Shown: positions 49,808 to 62,243 of the stretch, one piece after another
How positions within the stretch are numbered: the stretch's first letter is position 1
How the letters are laid out: every line of letters starts with the position of its first letter
Source of the DNA: Edolisoma coerulescens
Lineage: Eukaryota; Chordata; Aves; Passeriformes; Campephagidae
Direction: 5' to 3'
Assembly: GCA_013397115.1 (NCBI GenBank)
Contig: VWZW01000879.1
Coordinates: forward strand, 248,390 to 312,389
Length of the DNA: 64,000 nt
Translations under genes and position numbers: made by a program
The notes under the pieces: model-generated
What the model was told of the DNA's origin: nothing
The model's database searches: none
Seen by the model: only the letters and a program-made list of their open reading frames with translations

Positions 49808-52800
49808 CTAGAAAATAAAATTGCAAACTCAGAAATCACAAAACCAGTAAGTATTATGTCATGTATTCCTTCATATGCTTTCATATACCTTTTGGCCTCA
49901 AGCTTTCAGTGAGATTACAAAATCCTTTAGGAGGTAATCAGACAGATCTTGAGATACTGGGGTAAACTTTTGTATGTTGGGCACTGAACCAGTTTAAAAT
50001 ACTTTTTACACACCTAGAAATGCACAGTGAAGTGTACTACTGAACAACTGTTGCAGGGTTTTTGTTTTGTTGGGATTTTTTAAATAATTATAGCATCTAA
50101 CTTAGCAAGGATATTATGTGTAAAACACAGAACATAACAAATAATACAACCTAGGAACTTAGGATAATGGCACATTACTTCACAGAAGGTTGGAAACAAA
50201 GTCAAGACAAGATCAGAAGAATATAAAGAACAACAATTTTAAAATAATCATACTTTATCACTGGCATTTGACTCTTCTGTTCCCACAGAAAGTTCATCTA
50301 TTTCTTCACCGATACTGATGTCGCTTTTTTCTGAACGATGACTCGTACTAAGAAGAAAGAAAACCATAAGCACAGTAATAAGACTTCCTTATCAAACATC
50401 CAGGTATGACATTTACTTTATACCTGACATTTGATTGGAATTTCACTTCCTAGCAAGTTAGATGTGAAGTTACTTAAAACCCCATAACAACTAAAGGCTT
50501 TCTACCCATATGAAGCCATAATAAATACTGAGAAATACTTAGGCCTTGATCATGCAGTTTACAACACCAATACCCCCACATCATAAGCATGAGGTTGCCA
50601 AATATTTATTACTGACTACTCATGCTGTTTTATTTTCCAGTTTTTATTATAATTGCATTAATTGCTAAAACATTATTAAGTGCATAGTTCAGGAAAAAAA
50701 AACAAACCTCAAACCCCTTCCACAAAAAACCATAGTATCATCCTAGACTTAGCAGTAAGTTTTTAAGGAACTCATTATCCGTATACCAAAAGGGATCGTG
50801 GCTTGGTTGTTTTTTTTAACTTGTAAGTAAATCTATTAAAAGAGCAAACTGAAGGTTAAAGGAGTTCAGAAATACTGACAGATTCCAGTGATAGTGACTG
50901 TCTGATATATTATGAAACAATTCAAATATGCTAGTGGATATGCTTATAGTTCATAAAATACTATCCTACTGAGGTACCATCCTTCTCTTACCTGTTGAAG
51001 TCATCAGCATATTCATCGTCATCTCCATTTCCTAAATAAGGTTTAAAAGCTATTAATCAAACAAGTTTTCAGGAAACACAAAACCCCCATCTATTCCTGC
51101 ACCATAATACACGGTCTGATGACCAGAAAAAGTGGGAGTAGATTAAATTACTTATGGAGATAAGAAAGACGAGTTACCTTTGTCATTAATTAATCTCAGT
51201 ATTACTAACACAAACGGTTTCAAAACTGAACATACGTTTTCAGTACGTTTGCTGCATTGCTGAATACAAAACTTAAATACTTGGCAGCTATATTTTGAGA
51301 GAATTCTTCCATCACACCTTCTTCTTACTGCACCAAAAGCAAGGTAAATTTCAAAGGTGTAGAGGGCAAATAAATATGCTACTGAAAAGCAGTAATACTT
51401 ATCAGGCTATCTTTTACCAAAATTACAAACCTGCTCTTTTTGTAGAAGCCTCAAGAACAAAATTCATCATTTGATATTAGTAAATGCACGTACAGAATGA
51501 ATCAAATTTTTGCTCCACGTGTAAAATATTAATCCATAAGACACCAGTTTTCACTTTTCTGTATTTCTTTAGATCACATCTTGGTCTTAACTACATTAAG
51601 CTTCGCAATCTATGTTAACTAGAATGACATAAGTAAAAGCTGAAGATTTTAGTTCAATATGTATGTTTGAGTTTCTCAGATTCCTTTAAGAAGCTGAGCT
51701 AGAATTTATCAGTTCTGGCCAACCAAAAATATCAGAGCTTCCTCATGTTTAGCAGTTACTTGCCTAATTCTAGTGATCCCAGCTTTGCATTCACCAACCG
51801 CAGGTCTTTCAAAACAGAGTTTCTATCCAAATCTGTAAACAAAAGCACTTATATCAGAAATTGGACTTGTGACTCTTCAATAAGATCCCACTTACACACA
51901 CCAACCAAACATTTGTAACAATTATTCTTTTATAACAACCTTATGTACTTTTATAGGATAGTATGGCAATATCATATTAAATTTTCAGAGCTGAACTCTG
52001 ATAACATTCAAAAACTTGAGGAGTAAACAGGGATGATCTTCCACTACTCAGGGATTTACAAAATGAAAGCAAATACCTCTAAAGAACTGGTACAAATAAT
52101 TTAACATAATACAAAGGAGTAAGCCAATTTCAGTTTAAAACTGAGCAGTTGAATTATACACTCCTTTATATATGCTGCTTTATATGTACACAAAAAAAGG
52201 GATGTAGATAAGTATTTCATGCTCCAAAGCATAAAATGCCCCACTGGTAGCACAGTATATCCAAACCAGTCTGCCATCACTCACTAAGAAAGCACTACTG
52301 TAAAGCACATTACAACCAGAAGGGGGCCACGTACGCTATCATTTTTCCATCTGAATGCGTAGCTCATTCATTTCATTACAGAAATACCTTCTACAATCAT
52401 CAAAACACAAAAACATATGAAAACTTACTATCAGACTCCTTTAGCAAAGGTGCACCAGTCAGGGAGCTTAACCCACTTTTTAGAGGCGGTGCATCAGAAA
52501 GGGATGCTAGACCTCCTGCTTTATTAGTCTCAGATTTCCTGTAAAAAAACAAATAAATAAGTACTCCACAGAGCTGTAAAATACGTATAATTACTTTCTT
52601 TTCCATTGTAAATTGTCATAAAACTAGAAAAACAATATTACAGCAAAAAAGAGCAAGGGAAAAGGACTATTCACTCTGCAATCTTAAAAGCAGTAGGCAG
52701 TTCACTGGCACAAGTGTCAACCACAACATTCACTGAGAAAGCCACTTTCTCACCCATGCCAAGACTTCTGCCTGTCTTCTCTCACAGAGAGAGCACCTTC

Positions 52801-55800
52801 ATCAGCATCACTATTTATGTCTTGGGACCTTTCATCATCCCCACATGTAAATGCAGCCAAAAGAAGAAAGATTCATCTATAAATCAGTACTTTCGTTTGT
52901 TTTACATCTAAAAGAGATTATGTCTGATGAAGCTATTAATTCTAAGAGCAGTCAGTTCACAGAATGGAAACCTCTCCGTTAGAGGAAGATAGAAAACTCA
53001 TTACACGGTCAAGTTCATTTGGCTACTACCTAGTTCAAATTCTACTTGCAAGTAAAGGATGAAGAAGCACCAGTTAAAAGAGCCCAAGATTTTCACATTC
53101 AGTATTGCCAGAACTGGTAACTATTTTGATTCCATTCCTATTAATAATGGACATCATTTGAATCATTCATTATATCTAGACCACCAAAATATCATGTGTA
53201 ACATCACACATTAAAATGCTTCAAAATTTTGAACAACGGGTTAGAGACCTAGAGATAACAAGTGCCTGAACCATCTCTCACACTGTCATTAGCAACTGCT
53301 TGCTCCTTTTCTCTCCACCGAAACCACCTTAAAGGAACGGGCAAGATTTCCATAAGGAAATTACCTTTTTGCAAAGAAAGCAGTGCTGGCAGCTGTCCTA
53401 TTTACTTACCCCTTGGGACTTGAGTACACCAGCACAACATACCACAAAGGGGATTACACCTGAAGAATGTGGTTTTTTGCCCTCTAGAAGAGTTGTCAAG
53501 AAGGTAAAAATGAATGATTCAGCACACACAGATCAGCTACAAATAGATCCTAGCTCATTCGTTGTTAACATATTCAGCAAACCTTATTATGGGATGTTAC
53601 TACAATAGCTGCATCACAATAACATTATGTGCTACAAAATATTAATTGGTGGACTGTGACTCTACTACAGGCACACATAATCCGGAAGTATTTTTTTCTG
53701 TAGGGAGTTTCTCTACTAGGGAAAAAAATCCTTACTTTACTAAATAATTAAAGAGTCTCTTTCTTGGATGGTCTTTTACAAGAAATCTAGTTTACCCAAT
53801 TTCAAAGCAAATTTCCCTTCTTGTCATATGAAAATGCTCAAACAATAAGAAATTAGTAAATATTATTATTATTATGCAGAAGTTTTTACAGACTTTTCTA
53901 ATTTTCCCAACTTATAATTTAGACTACCTGCTACGATGGTTACTTTGGTTAAAGGCTAGTTAAATGAGCTCTTGAGTAAGCAGTAAATGCACTCAGCTGC
54001 AGTTTTAATCTTGATATTAACAGTAAGAAAAGGAGAAAAGAAATACCATAGTAGGGTTATTTGTAACACACAATATTTTCCAAAGTACAGTCACTGCTCT
54101 TTGAGGAAAAAAACCTACTACTAAAAACATCCAACTACTCCAACTAAAAACATCCAACAAAAGCTGTATTATAAATAATCTTTCACAAAGAGTCCATAAA
54201 TTTACTAAAGAGAGACCTGATTTACCTGGCATGATTACTTCATGCTCTACCAGAAGGATTCTATTCTAAGACTAAGCATCTACTGTAGCAGTAATAAAAA
54301 AGAAGCTTATGCTGCTCTGTCCACTATCAGAGTAGCTGGGGGGAAAAGCCAATTGCCAAACTGACTTACAAATGATTCTGCAACCTCTTCTTAATGTCCG
54401 CTAAGCTGGAGCAATTCTCTGATTACTTGAGCACAGCAAAAGAACACCATGAAGTGATCCTGCAGCATTTCTCAATATATTGGTATCAAGCTAAGCTTCA
54501 AGATAACTCAACATGATAACACAAAGATAGGTTTTTCAGTTTCATAACAAAGCTGCTGCATAGTTCAGTCACTAGTTCTTGTTTCAAATGGCATTTTTCA
54601 GTCATCAGACTCCACAGACGAACAATAAAAAACGTGCTTTGGATGCATCTGCAAAATTGACATACGCAGAAGTCACTGAAAACACAGAACTGCACACAGA
54701 AGGTGTTGCAATGTGAAGAGGAAACTCTCAGCTGTAAGAAAACTTTCCCTATTATTACAGTCTATGTAGCCAGTTTAAAGTGGTTTTTGTATTCCTTACA
54801 AAGCCATACAGGTATTTAATGCACTATCCCTGTCACTGTCCACTTCCTCTAGCACTGATCACCACTGCAGCTCTGTCGCAAGAAGAAATGCTGATGTCTG
54901 TGCCTCATACATGTTCATTCCACCCAAGAAACAGGCTGGGGACATTAGATACCCTAACTGATGCACCTTAAAGTGACACAGGTTTTTCCACTCATAGTAT
55001 ATCCAAGAGATCCCAGAGGACACTGTGCATAGAATAGAATAGAATCATGGAATAGAACAGAATCAGAGAAATGAATATTTCAGAAGCAAAATGTTACAGA
55101 TCTAAACACATATGCAACTAATCAAATAAAAAATAGCTCTCAGAGGTCTGCAAGCATACAGAAGACAAAATAAACCACATATTAAGTAGAACATCCATGT
55201 TACCTACCAGTCATAAGTTCTTTCTGGTTTGGGTATAGGGTCATCAAAGAAAGAATCTCCCTCTACATCATCTTCATCCACAACTGGATCACTTTTTTCT
55301 TTGGTATTTAAGTCTTTGTTTTCTAGTTGAGGATCAAGTTTTGTTTCATTAGGCAGAAAATGAATACTTCTTTTGCTTGCTTCCCCTGATGAGACACTTG
55401 TATCACTCTGAGTGTTTTCAGCAGCCTTGAAAGACAAAGAATGGAGTAAGTATTCATGTCATGTAATACTCTAAGTGTATATATAAATGCACAACACATA
55501 ACATACACCTAGCATCACTTTTTAAAATATTACCTCTAATTCCTGAGAAGTACCAGTAAGTTTATTAGTATCATCAAGAATCACACCAGAAAAAAGTTGT
55601 TTCATCAGTTTCGAAAGTGTTCTTTATTGTTGCTGCCATTAAAATCTTTTGTTCCATCCTGTGCATTGCTATGCTATCTACATCGCTTCTATTATAAAAG
55701 CAAACAATTAAAAAATATCCTGGTTATCAAATAAAGAAATCTACAGACAGACTGATTCTTACGCTTTATTCACGTTATTTCACAACGCGTCTGCAAACAA

Positions 55801-58800
55801 AGGTTCTTAGTTATAGCCATTGCCTCCAAAAGAAATCAATTTAAACCTATGAAAATTACTCTAAGTTCCATATTAAATGGTAATCTCTGCAATATAGTAT
55901 TAGGTTTTAAAGTAATAAGCATAAGAAAACTGCAGTTACTGACGCATTCTCTCTTCAAATACTAAAACCAAAAATGACAATAGCGAGACTTTAAAAGCAC
56001 ATAACTTTCAGTCTTTTTCTCATGCTTATGGCTCAGACCCACAGTCTAGAATGTAAGGACAATTCCATGTGCAACCTTTAACATCAAGTCATACAACTCA
56101 AGCTGTAACTTAGCATGGCTTTGTGGCCCAAAGAACAATATTCTAATTTACCTAGATAATCAAGGTGCTATGAAAGAAAAATTATTACCTAGCAAGGAGT
56201 ACTGCTATTTTTACTTTCTCCTAGACTTATTAAAATTAAGCCAGTAAAAGATTTATTACATTAGCTTTCTTTCTACAAACTAATAGCAGCACAGTTTTGA
56301 AACAAAAAAAGAAGTATTATTTAATCCAGATAGCCAGTATGTATGTAGGTTGTACTGTCCGAAGTATTTTTTTATCAGTCATTAACTTTCATTTGGAAGG
56401 CTGAAGCAAAATTTTCAAACTTAAGGCCATGAAATTTAAAATTACCTTGGTAGGTCTTCTTCATACCAAGGTTATTTTATCTCAGCCACAGAATAATATT
56501 CAATTGCCGGAAGTAGCTCAGTTTTTCTAGGGCAGGAAAAAGTACTTAAACTGTTAAGTAGTAGTAATAAAAATATTTTAATTTCCTATCCTAGAGGAAC
56601 AGATTTTTTTTTGAAAATTAAGAGCTTAATGATAGCCTGACTACAATAAAAGGGAAGCTACAGCTACTTTTCTGTTCTGGGCCCTGAGGGAACAAACTGC
56701 TATTATGTCAAAGTATTAGCACAACAGTTAGTCTTTGCTTGGAATCATAAATGAAAGTTTTGCTGAAGTGGAACAAATACTTTCAAATTGCGGATCATTT
56801 AAGTGAATGCTGTCATACCTGCAGTTTCATAGGAGTTCTCTCTTTTACTCATCTCATGTAGGTTACGAAGTTTTTCATTATATATAATCTTACCTTATTT
56901 GGTATAGAGTGTGCACTTGACCGTCCATCAGATGATTTTGATGTGGGGCACTGGCTTTCACTTAGAACTGGAGCCACCTAAGAAGTTTCAAATAAGCACT
57001 TATTAAAAAATATATTTAATTTTGTAATAAGTGGCACTGGTGAGGTCACATCTCAACTACTGTGCTCAGTTTTGGGGCCCTCACACTAGAAAAGATATTG
57101 AGGTGCTGGAGCATGTCCAGAGAAGGGCAACAAGGCTCATGAAGGAGACAGAAAAAGCATCCTAAGAGGAACAGTTGAGGGAGCTGGTCTAAATGAAAGG
57201 AGGCTCAGGGGGGTTGTAGTGAGGTGGGGACCAGTCTCTTCTACCATGCCTGCAGTAAGAGGTCTAGAGGAAATGGCCTTAAGATGAGACAGGGGAGATT
57301 CAGATTAGATATTAGAAAAAAAATGTTTCACTGTTACAGTGGTCAGGCATTGCAATAGGCTGCCCAGAGGGGTGGTGGAGTCACCATCCTTGCAGGTGTT
57401 CAGGAGGCATCTGGATCTGGTGCTGGGTGCTGTGGGTTAGGGGTTACAGTGATGGTGCTACGCTGATGCTTGGATGATCTTGAAGGTTTCTTTCAACCTC
57501 AATGATTCTCTGATCCTATGATAATTGCATCCAACAAGAAACAAGGCTACCATCCTCACTTGCACAGTATGCAAACCCTGACACCATGTGTGGGGAGACA
57601 ACTGAGGGGAGAACTAGAGAAAACTAGGAATTTATAGTCACACACAGTATGGAAATCACAAGATGAAACGCAGCTGCTACTTCCTGGATGGAATGTAGTT
57701 GGCATGCACGAAATATATTCCATGATGATTCCACAAACCAGGCTGCATCCCTAAGCACATGCTAAGAGAGATGAAACAGAGGGTGGAACAGAGTGAAGAA
57801 ACTGCAGCCAGGCTCTGCTGCAATCGTTGAACAGACAACTTGATGGTACCATGTAAGTGGCAAACCATGGAGCAGCTGTCAGCCAAGGCAGATGGAGACC
57901 TTGTCTTGCTTCTGTGAACCAGCAACTGTGGCAAACTCACTCTACTCAGATGAACTTAGCATTACAACTAGACCATAATGAAACAACGCCCACCCCCATC
58001 CCAAAGGCTGTACCCACCTCCAAGGTACAGCCACCCCTCACTGAGCATGCGCTCTGTATTTTACTGACTGTATCTTAAAGAGTGAAGCAAGACAATTTTA
58101 CACCATTCATTAACAAAAGTGTGTATGACTACAGTCATTCAAGCTGCAACTAAATGTAAAGAAACAGTATAAAAGTAAGCTAAGAACAGGGAGAAGTTAT
58201 GGAAGATTCCATCATAACTTCTGGGATCAGCTAATGAGCTGAACCTGTCTTCTCTCCTGTTGGGATGCCCTTTGGGTGAGGACCATATTTGATGCATGCT
58301 GAGCGAATATCTTGAGCTAGCTTTTGTTGGTGGTTAAAGCTTGCCTGTATATTGCTTTAAATACATTTTTTCAGTCTGTTATTATCACTGGCGATCTTCA
58401 CACCTCAGCCTGTCACAATTTTCTCTTATCAGTGTGATTATTAATCAAGCGTGTTACTCCGTAAACTGTTCAGCGCAAGTCCTTCCTATCAGCTGCCAGC
58501 AGCAGAGAACATACTCAGCTAAGAGTGAGGAGACCCAGGAGGGGCTCTCCCTTTCTAAATTGTACAAAGGGATTTGACTCCAATACAGTGCTGGCACGTG
58601 TCCCTCAGCAAGTCAGCTGAACACCCTCCAATACAGTGGACTGCTCAGTGGAGTCCCCATAACAGGACATGGACAGACTGGTGAGGCACAAGGGTCTTGG
58701 CCTTCCTGGGGCATTCCCAGACTGATCAAACACCAAGGGCTCAAGGAAACCCCCCTTTTGTGTGACAGAAAACTGATACATGAAGAAGTCTATGACAACT

Positions 58801-61800
58801 GCTTCTGAATTTAAGCATTCTTTGGGACACTGACTGCATCCTGGGTGTAGAGAACTTTCTTTCAAGTCCCAATCAAATGCTATTGGTTGGGTTTAATTCA
58901 TTTAATCAACATATTAATTATCTATTCCATTCAAATACTACTGTCATTGCCTTCAAGCAGTTCAATACTTTGATATATTTAATTTTAAGTACATATGTTT
59001 TCAGAAGAGCTTTAAAGCTTTTGACAAAACCCAATTGAGGTTTTTCAAGTCATATTAAAATTAGAGTTATGCCAAAGAAAACAGGTACAGATAACAGTGT
59101 TATTAAACCACACCAGAAATTGGAAAATAAGTGACAGAGTGTTTTGTGTCATTTATCTAGATTCACTCAGTGCTACTATGCTGCAGCAGAATATTAATAA
59201 AGAGCCCTAGGGTGGTATTGAAAATAATAATCATAAAGTTTATCTCTTATCTCTCTGATAAGTTGAAGGCATAATATAATAAAGATCTGAAACATTATAA
59301 TAGTACAACAATAGCCAAGTGTTCGTAATTTCAGTTTATTTTTCATCATCGAAAAAAATGAATAAAGAATTATAGAGAAAGAAATTCCAAGTTAATATTA
59401 CTTACTTCTCCACCAAGTGAAATCTTTTTCTGCTGACACTTCCTAACAACCTCCAACAACAGGGGACCATCCACAGCACCTTCTGCTTCTGTAATTCCCA
59501 AATCTCGAGCTAAGTTTTCTCGACCATCAAGGCCATTTAGCTGGGGGACAATAGAAAAAAAGAATCACAACATAGAAATAACTGTCAGAAAAAAAAATCG
59601 TAATATAAATAAGTCTTATTTAACACAGCTCTATTTTGACTAAACAGTGATTATTTACAACTTCTTGTTGCTTGTGGACTAAAGTAATAAAATCATAGAA
59701 TCACTCAGGCTGGAAAAGACCCTTAAGATCATCAAGTCCACCACTACCCCATGTCCCTAAGAGCCACAGCTACACCTCTTTTCAATACCATCTGTCGCAT
59801 CATTTACTTCTGATCTGTACCTGAATTTGTCACAGATCATGCATAGTTGTTTTAAATATGCAAGAAGCCATCATTAGAACGCTTTGGGATTTAAGAATTT
59901 ATATGACCAAGTTATTTTAGCCTATCACATTTAAAAATGGATCCAAGGACACCCAGCCACTAGTTCCAGAAAATTCATGAATGATGGGGAGTTGCCATTC
60001 CTGTACATATAGAACTACACTCGCATAGGTCAACACTTACTTTCAGTTTCTGTTTCACTTTAAAAAAAACAGGGGTTTGGACAGAAAAAGGGATGAAAGC
60101 AAAAATATCATCCAAAACACCCCACCAAAAAATCCCAACACTTTTTCAAACTGAACTTCACTCTATAGGAGAAGCAGAATGCTACAGCAAACCCAGGTTG
60201 GTTAGCACAACCCCAGATGGCAACACTGCAAAGGGCACCAGTTTATCTTGATCTCTTATGATCATATAGTGACACTTCCAATCAGAACACTGGTCAAGCA
60301 AATACTGAAGTGAGCCACCACTAGCGAAGCACACTGAAACGGTGAATAAACAGACAGTGCAAGGAATTGCTCAGAGGCAGGGGCTAGTAGAGAAGGACAA
60401 AGACAAATCTCTCAGCACTATACACAGCAGTCTTGGCCAGCTTATGTAACTTTGGCCAAATTTCCTTTATGCAGTGCAATTGGTGAAAATGACACTTATT
60501 GGAAAACAGAAGATGTTTCAAAGAGCATGAGATGCCTTTACAATGCAAACGAAGCACTGCTCCCAAGAGTGAGCGGCAACATAACACAAAGCATTGTTTC
60601 TATTTGGTAGCATGAACATGAATCTTTGTACAGATGTGTTCTAGTAATAAATTAGCAACTAATTTAGCTAAGGATATTTGGCAAAGAACAAAGTTGTGTG
60701 GTATTTTCTTTGAATAAGCCCCTAAAAGAAACATGAAGTTCTGAGAAACAGAAGTCAACTAATCGATCAATTTGAAAAAATTGGATTTTGAATATATTAA
60801 ATATTTAAACCGACTAGAAGAAAAAAAAGTACTTGAGATGTAACGAAAAATTCTGCAGTGAAATGAAACTGCTTCAAACACAAAATTATTATTAAAACCC
60901 TCATATCATAAAAAGAGACAAAGGGACAAACATGATGAGAACCCTCTAATTCAGTATCTAAAGCCTTAAAGCAATCAGTTGGGCCACATGATCATATGTC
61001 CCTCCCCACTGAACTATTCTATTGAATCACTTTTTGTCAACTGTATCTGCACAAAGTCCTTTATGTCACTGAAATTTCTCTCAGAGTAGATGACTGACAT
61101 TATTTTAATTTTCACATAACAATACTAACTTAATATTATGACATAGTAAAGTTAGTGGCAAAATGTTGCAGAAGTATGCAGGATTCATATCCTATTATAT
61201 GATTCCACAAAAATTATCAACTTGTTAATTCAAAATTAAATTATTATCTAGGATTGATTTTGATAAAGAGAAATAGTCATATTAGCCCACTTTCCTGAAA
61301 AATGTGTCTTTATGACACTAGGTACCTTTTACAGACAAAGCATTAAAAAATTATTTTTAATAAAAACAAGTAAGTAGTTTAAACAAATCTGCCATAGCTT
61401 CTGCATTCATTGCCATGCACTTCAAATAGTGAGCATAGCATACAAACAAAACCCGTATATCTTACTGTGCTTGATTCAGGCTGAAAAACAGCTAAAGTAA
61501 AATCAAGATTGAAAAACCGTAGAAATTCTGCAACAAGACCTGCTACCAAGCGACCTGAAAAGAAAATGAGAAGAGTTAAAATACACCACATATAAACAAA
61601 TCTTACTTCAAAGATTAACACCAGCACACATGGCTTCAGTATGGACATAGTTTAGACATTCACCAAGCTACCAACTCATACCAAGTTTGTATACCAACTC
61701 CCTAATTTCCAACTCGGATGTCATATCAAAATCATTTATGCCAGTAATACTGCAAGAGCATACAATGCTTACAAAATTCATGTGCAGCGTATTTTTTAAA

Positions 61801-62243
61801 CTATTCAGCTGTTTGAAAAACATCATTTTGACATTTATCGTATATGTGCATTCACTCCTGTACCTCTACCCTTAGTTTTCATTGGTTACTGTTTCTATTG
61901 GTCTACAATGTCTCTGAGTTAGTACAACCATAAGTCATCATGAAATATTAATCTCAATGCATTAATCACCTTAGTCAAAAACTAAGGTTTTTATCGCCAC
62001 TTCAGCGATATTAACTTAACAAATTATAGATTTAATTCTATTCTGAACAAGTAGTAATTAGGACACCTGAAAGAAACAAAAGCATACTTAATGTCATGAA
62101 GACTGTACCATTAATAAGATTCAAAGACTTAATCCTTTGTCTCCTATTTTTATTATCTTGAGAAGTACATACTAAACAAAGAACTTACCATCCTTTGTAC
62201 CTAAAAAACTTTTCAAGCTTTCATTTACCAGAGGTGCTTTGTT
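49733..62243 (-). CDS. CEP43: CEP43 (FGFR1OP/FOP) centrosomal protein, 5' end beyond the window
   Basis: CEP43 is a centrosome and centriolar-satellite protein that binds CEP350 and EB1-type partners and supports cilium formation; its human gene is an FGFR1 fusion partner in leukaemia. Ten exons here join without phase conflict to 969 nt (322 residues plus stop). Recognised in order: NKAPLVNESLKSFLGTKD; the LisH dimerisation core GRLVAGLVAEFLRFFNLDF; NGLDGRENLARDLGI; an acidic block VEGDSFFDDPIPKPERTYDW; GGLASLSDAPPLKSGLSSL; and the C-terminal helix TQDLTISQLSDVADYLEDVA. All have close counterparts in the 399-residue human protein. The first ~55 residues (first two exons) are missing because they lie past 64000. 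One alternative human exon (IPRYKGQGKKK region) has no visible counterpart. One intron uses a GC donor. Confidence 0.96.
50254..50347 (-). CDS. CEP43: CEP43 internal exon (acidic, SEKSDISIGEEIDE)
   Basis: 94 nt between TTTCTTCTTAG and GTATGA. It encodes TSHRSEKSDISIGEEIDE and then LSVGTEESNASDK; human has TSHRSEKSEISIGEEIEE. Phase 2 in (one base completes a Ser codon), phase 0 out. Confidence 0.94.
50992..51031 (-). CDS. CEP43: CEP43 40-nt exon (acidic DDDEYADDFN)
   Basis: Acceptor ACCTTATTTAG and donor GTAAGA. It encodes NGDDDEYADDFN, matching human TGEDDDYVDDFN. Confidence 0.92.
51764..51832 (-). CDS. CEP43: CEP43 exon with GC splice donor
   Basis: 69 nt after TTTTGTTTACAG, encoding LDRNSVLKDLRLVNAKLG and then SLEL (human NTVLKDLKLISDKIGSLGL). 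The donor reads GCAAGT instead of GTAAGT. Phase 1 joins the next exon's GA to make a Gly codon. Retaining the intron would give Gly-Lys-stop at once. Confidence 0.93.
52429..52538 (-). CDS. CEP43: CEP43 exon (LASLSDAPPLKSGLSSL)
   Basis: 110 nt between TTTTTTTACAG and GTAAGT. The ASLSDAPPLKSGLSSL core matches human exactly; around it lie KSETNKAGGL and TGAPLLKESD. Confidence 0.95.
55208..55425 (-). CDS. CEP43: CEP43 exon (acidic block EGDSFFDDPIPKPE)
   Basis: 218 nt between TTTGTCTTTCAAG and GTAGGT. It encodes AAENTQSDTSVSSGEASKRS, a variable middle part, and DEDDVEGDSFFDDPIPKPER. Human has NQSDTSVSLSEPKSKSS and EDDMEGDSFFDDPIPKPEK. Starts in phase 0 and leaves TG of a Trp codon. Confidence 0.96.
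55426..56893 (-). other. CEP43: CEP43 intron with two cryptic exon candidates
   Basis: The 1.47 kb intron between the Ser-rich and acidic exons has two segments with good splice sites at both ends (56526-56446 and 55688-55534) that do not join the frame; see findings. Confidence 0.5.
56894..56977 (-). CDS. CEP43: CEP43 short Ser-rich exon
   Basis: 84 nt, phase 0 at both ends, between AACTTCTTAG and GTAAGA. It encodes VAPVLSESQCPTSKSSDG and RSSAHSIPNK, corresponding to the human ALDLSDVHSPPKSPEGKTSA segment. Identity is modest, but position, phase and length fit. Confidence 0.8.
57028..57530 (+). repeat. CR1 LINE fragment in a CEP43 intron
   Basis: TGCTCAGTTTTGGGGCCCTC, GCATGTCCAGAGAAGGGCAA, TAGGCTGCCCAGAGGGGTGG and TTGAAGGTTTCTTTCAACCT, then ATGATTCTCTGATCCTATGA. 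It is in antisense to CEP43 and its 3' end is complete. Confidence 0.92.
59406..59540 (-). CDS. CEP43: CEP43 exon (DGRENLARDLGITEAEG)
   Basis: 135 nt, phase 0 in and out, between ATTGTCCCCCAG and GTAAGT. It encodes LNGLDGRENLARDLGITEAE and then PLLLEVVRKCQQKK; human has GLEGRENLARDLGIIEAEG and PLLLEVIRRCQQKEK. The segment follows the LisH region. Confidence 0.96.
59691..59800 (-). repeat. CR1 LINE 3' end in a CEP43 intron
   Basis: ATCATAGAATCACTCAGGCT, GGAAAAGACCCTTAAGATCA and TCAAGTCCACCACTACCCC on the plus strand are the reverse complement of a CR1 3' end. Confidence 0.88.
61466..61554 (-). CDS. CEP43: CEP43 LisH exon
   Basis: 89 nt between TTTTCTTTTCAG and GTAAGA. It encodes RLVAGLVAEFLRFFNLDFTL and then AVFQPESST, the core of the LisH motif (human RLVASLVAEFLQFFNLDFTLAVFQPETST, differing at few sites), through which the protein dimerises. 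Confidence 0.97.
62189..62243 (-). CDS. CEP43: CEP43 exon, first one inside the window
   Basis: 55 nt between TTTTTGACAG and GTAAGT, encoding NKAPLVNESLKSFLGTKD; human has NKTPLVNESLRKFLNTKD. Starts in phase 0 and gives the first base of the Gly codon that leads into the LisH exon. Confidence 0.95.

Noticed and set aside
54113..54152. Two copies of CTAAAAACATCCAA 23 bp apart
   Set aside because: A minor local duplication in a CEP43 intron with no further structure.
55025..55062. GAATAGAATAGAATCATGGAA-like run as a CR1 copy
   Set aside because: It looks like the octamer tail of a CR1, but no CR1 body follows; too short to call.
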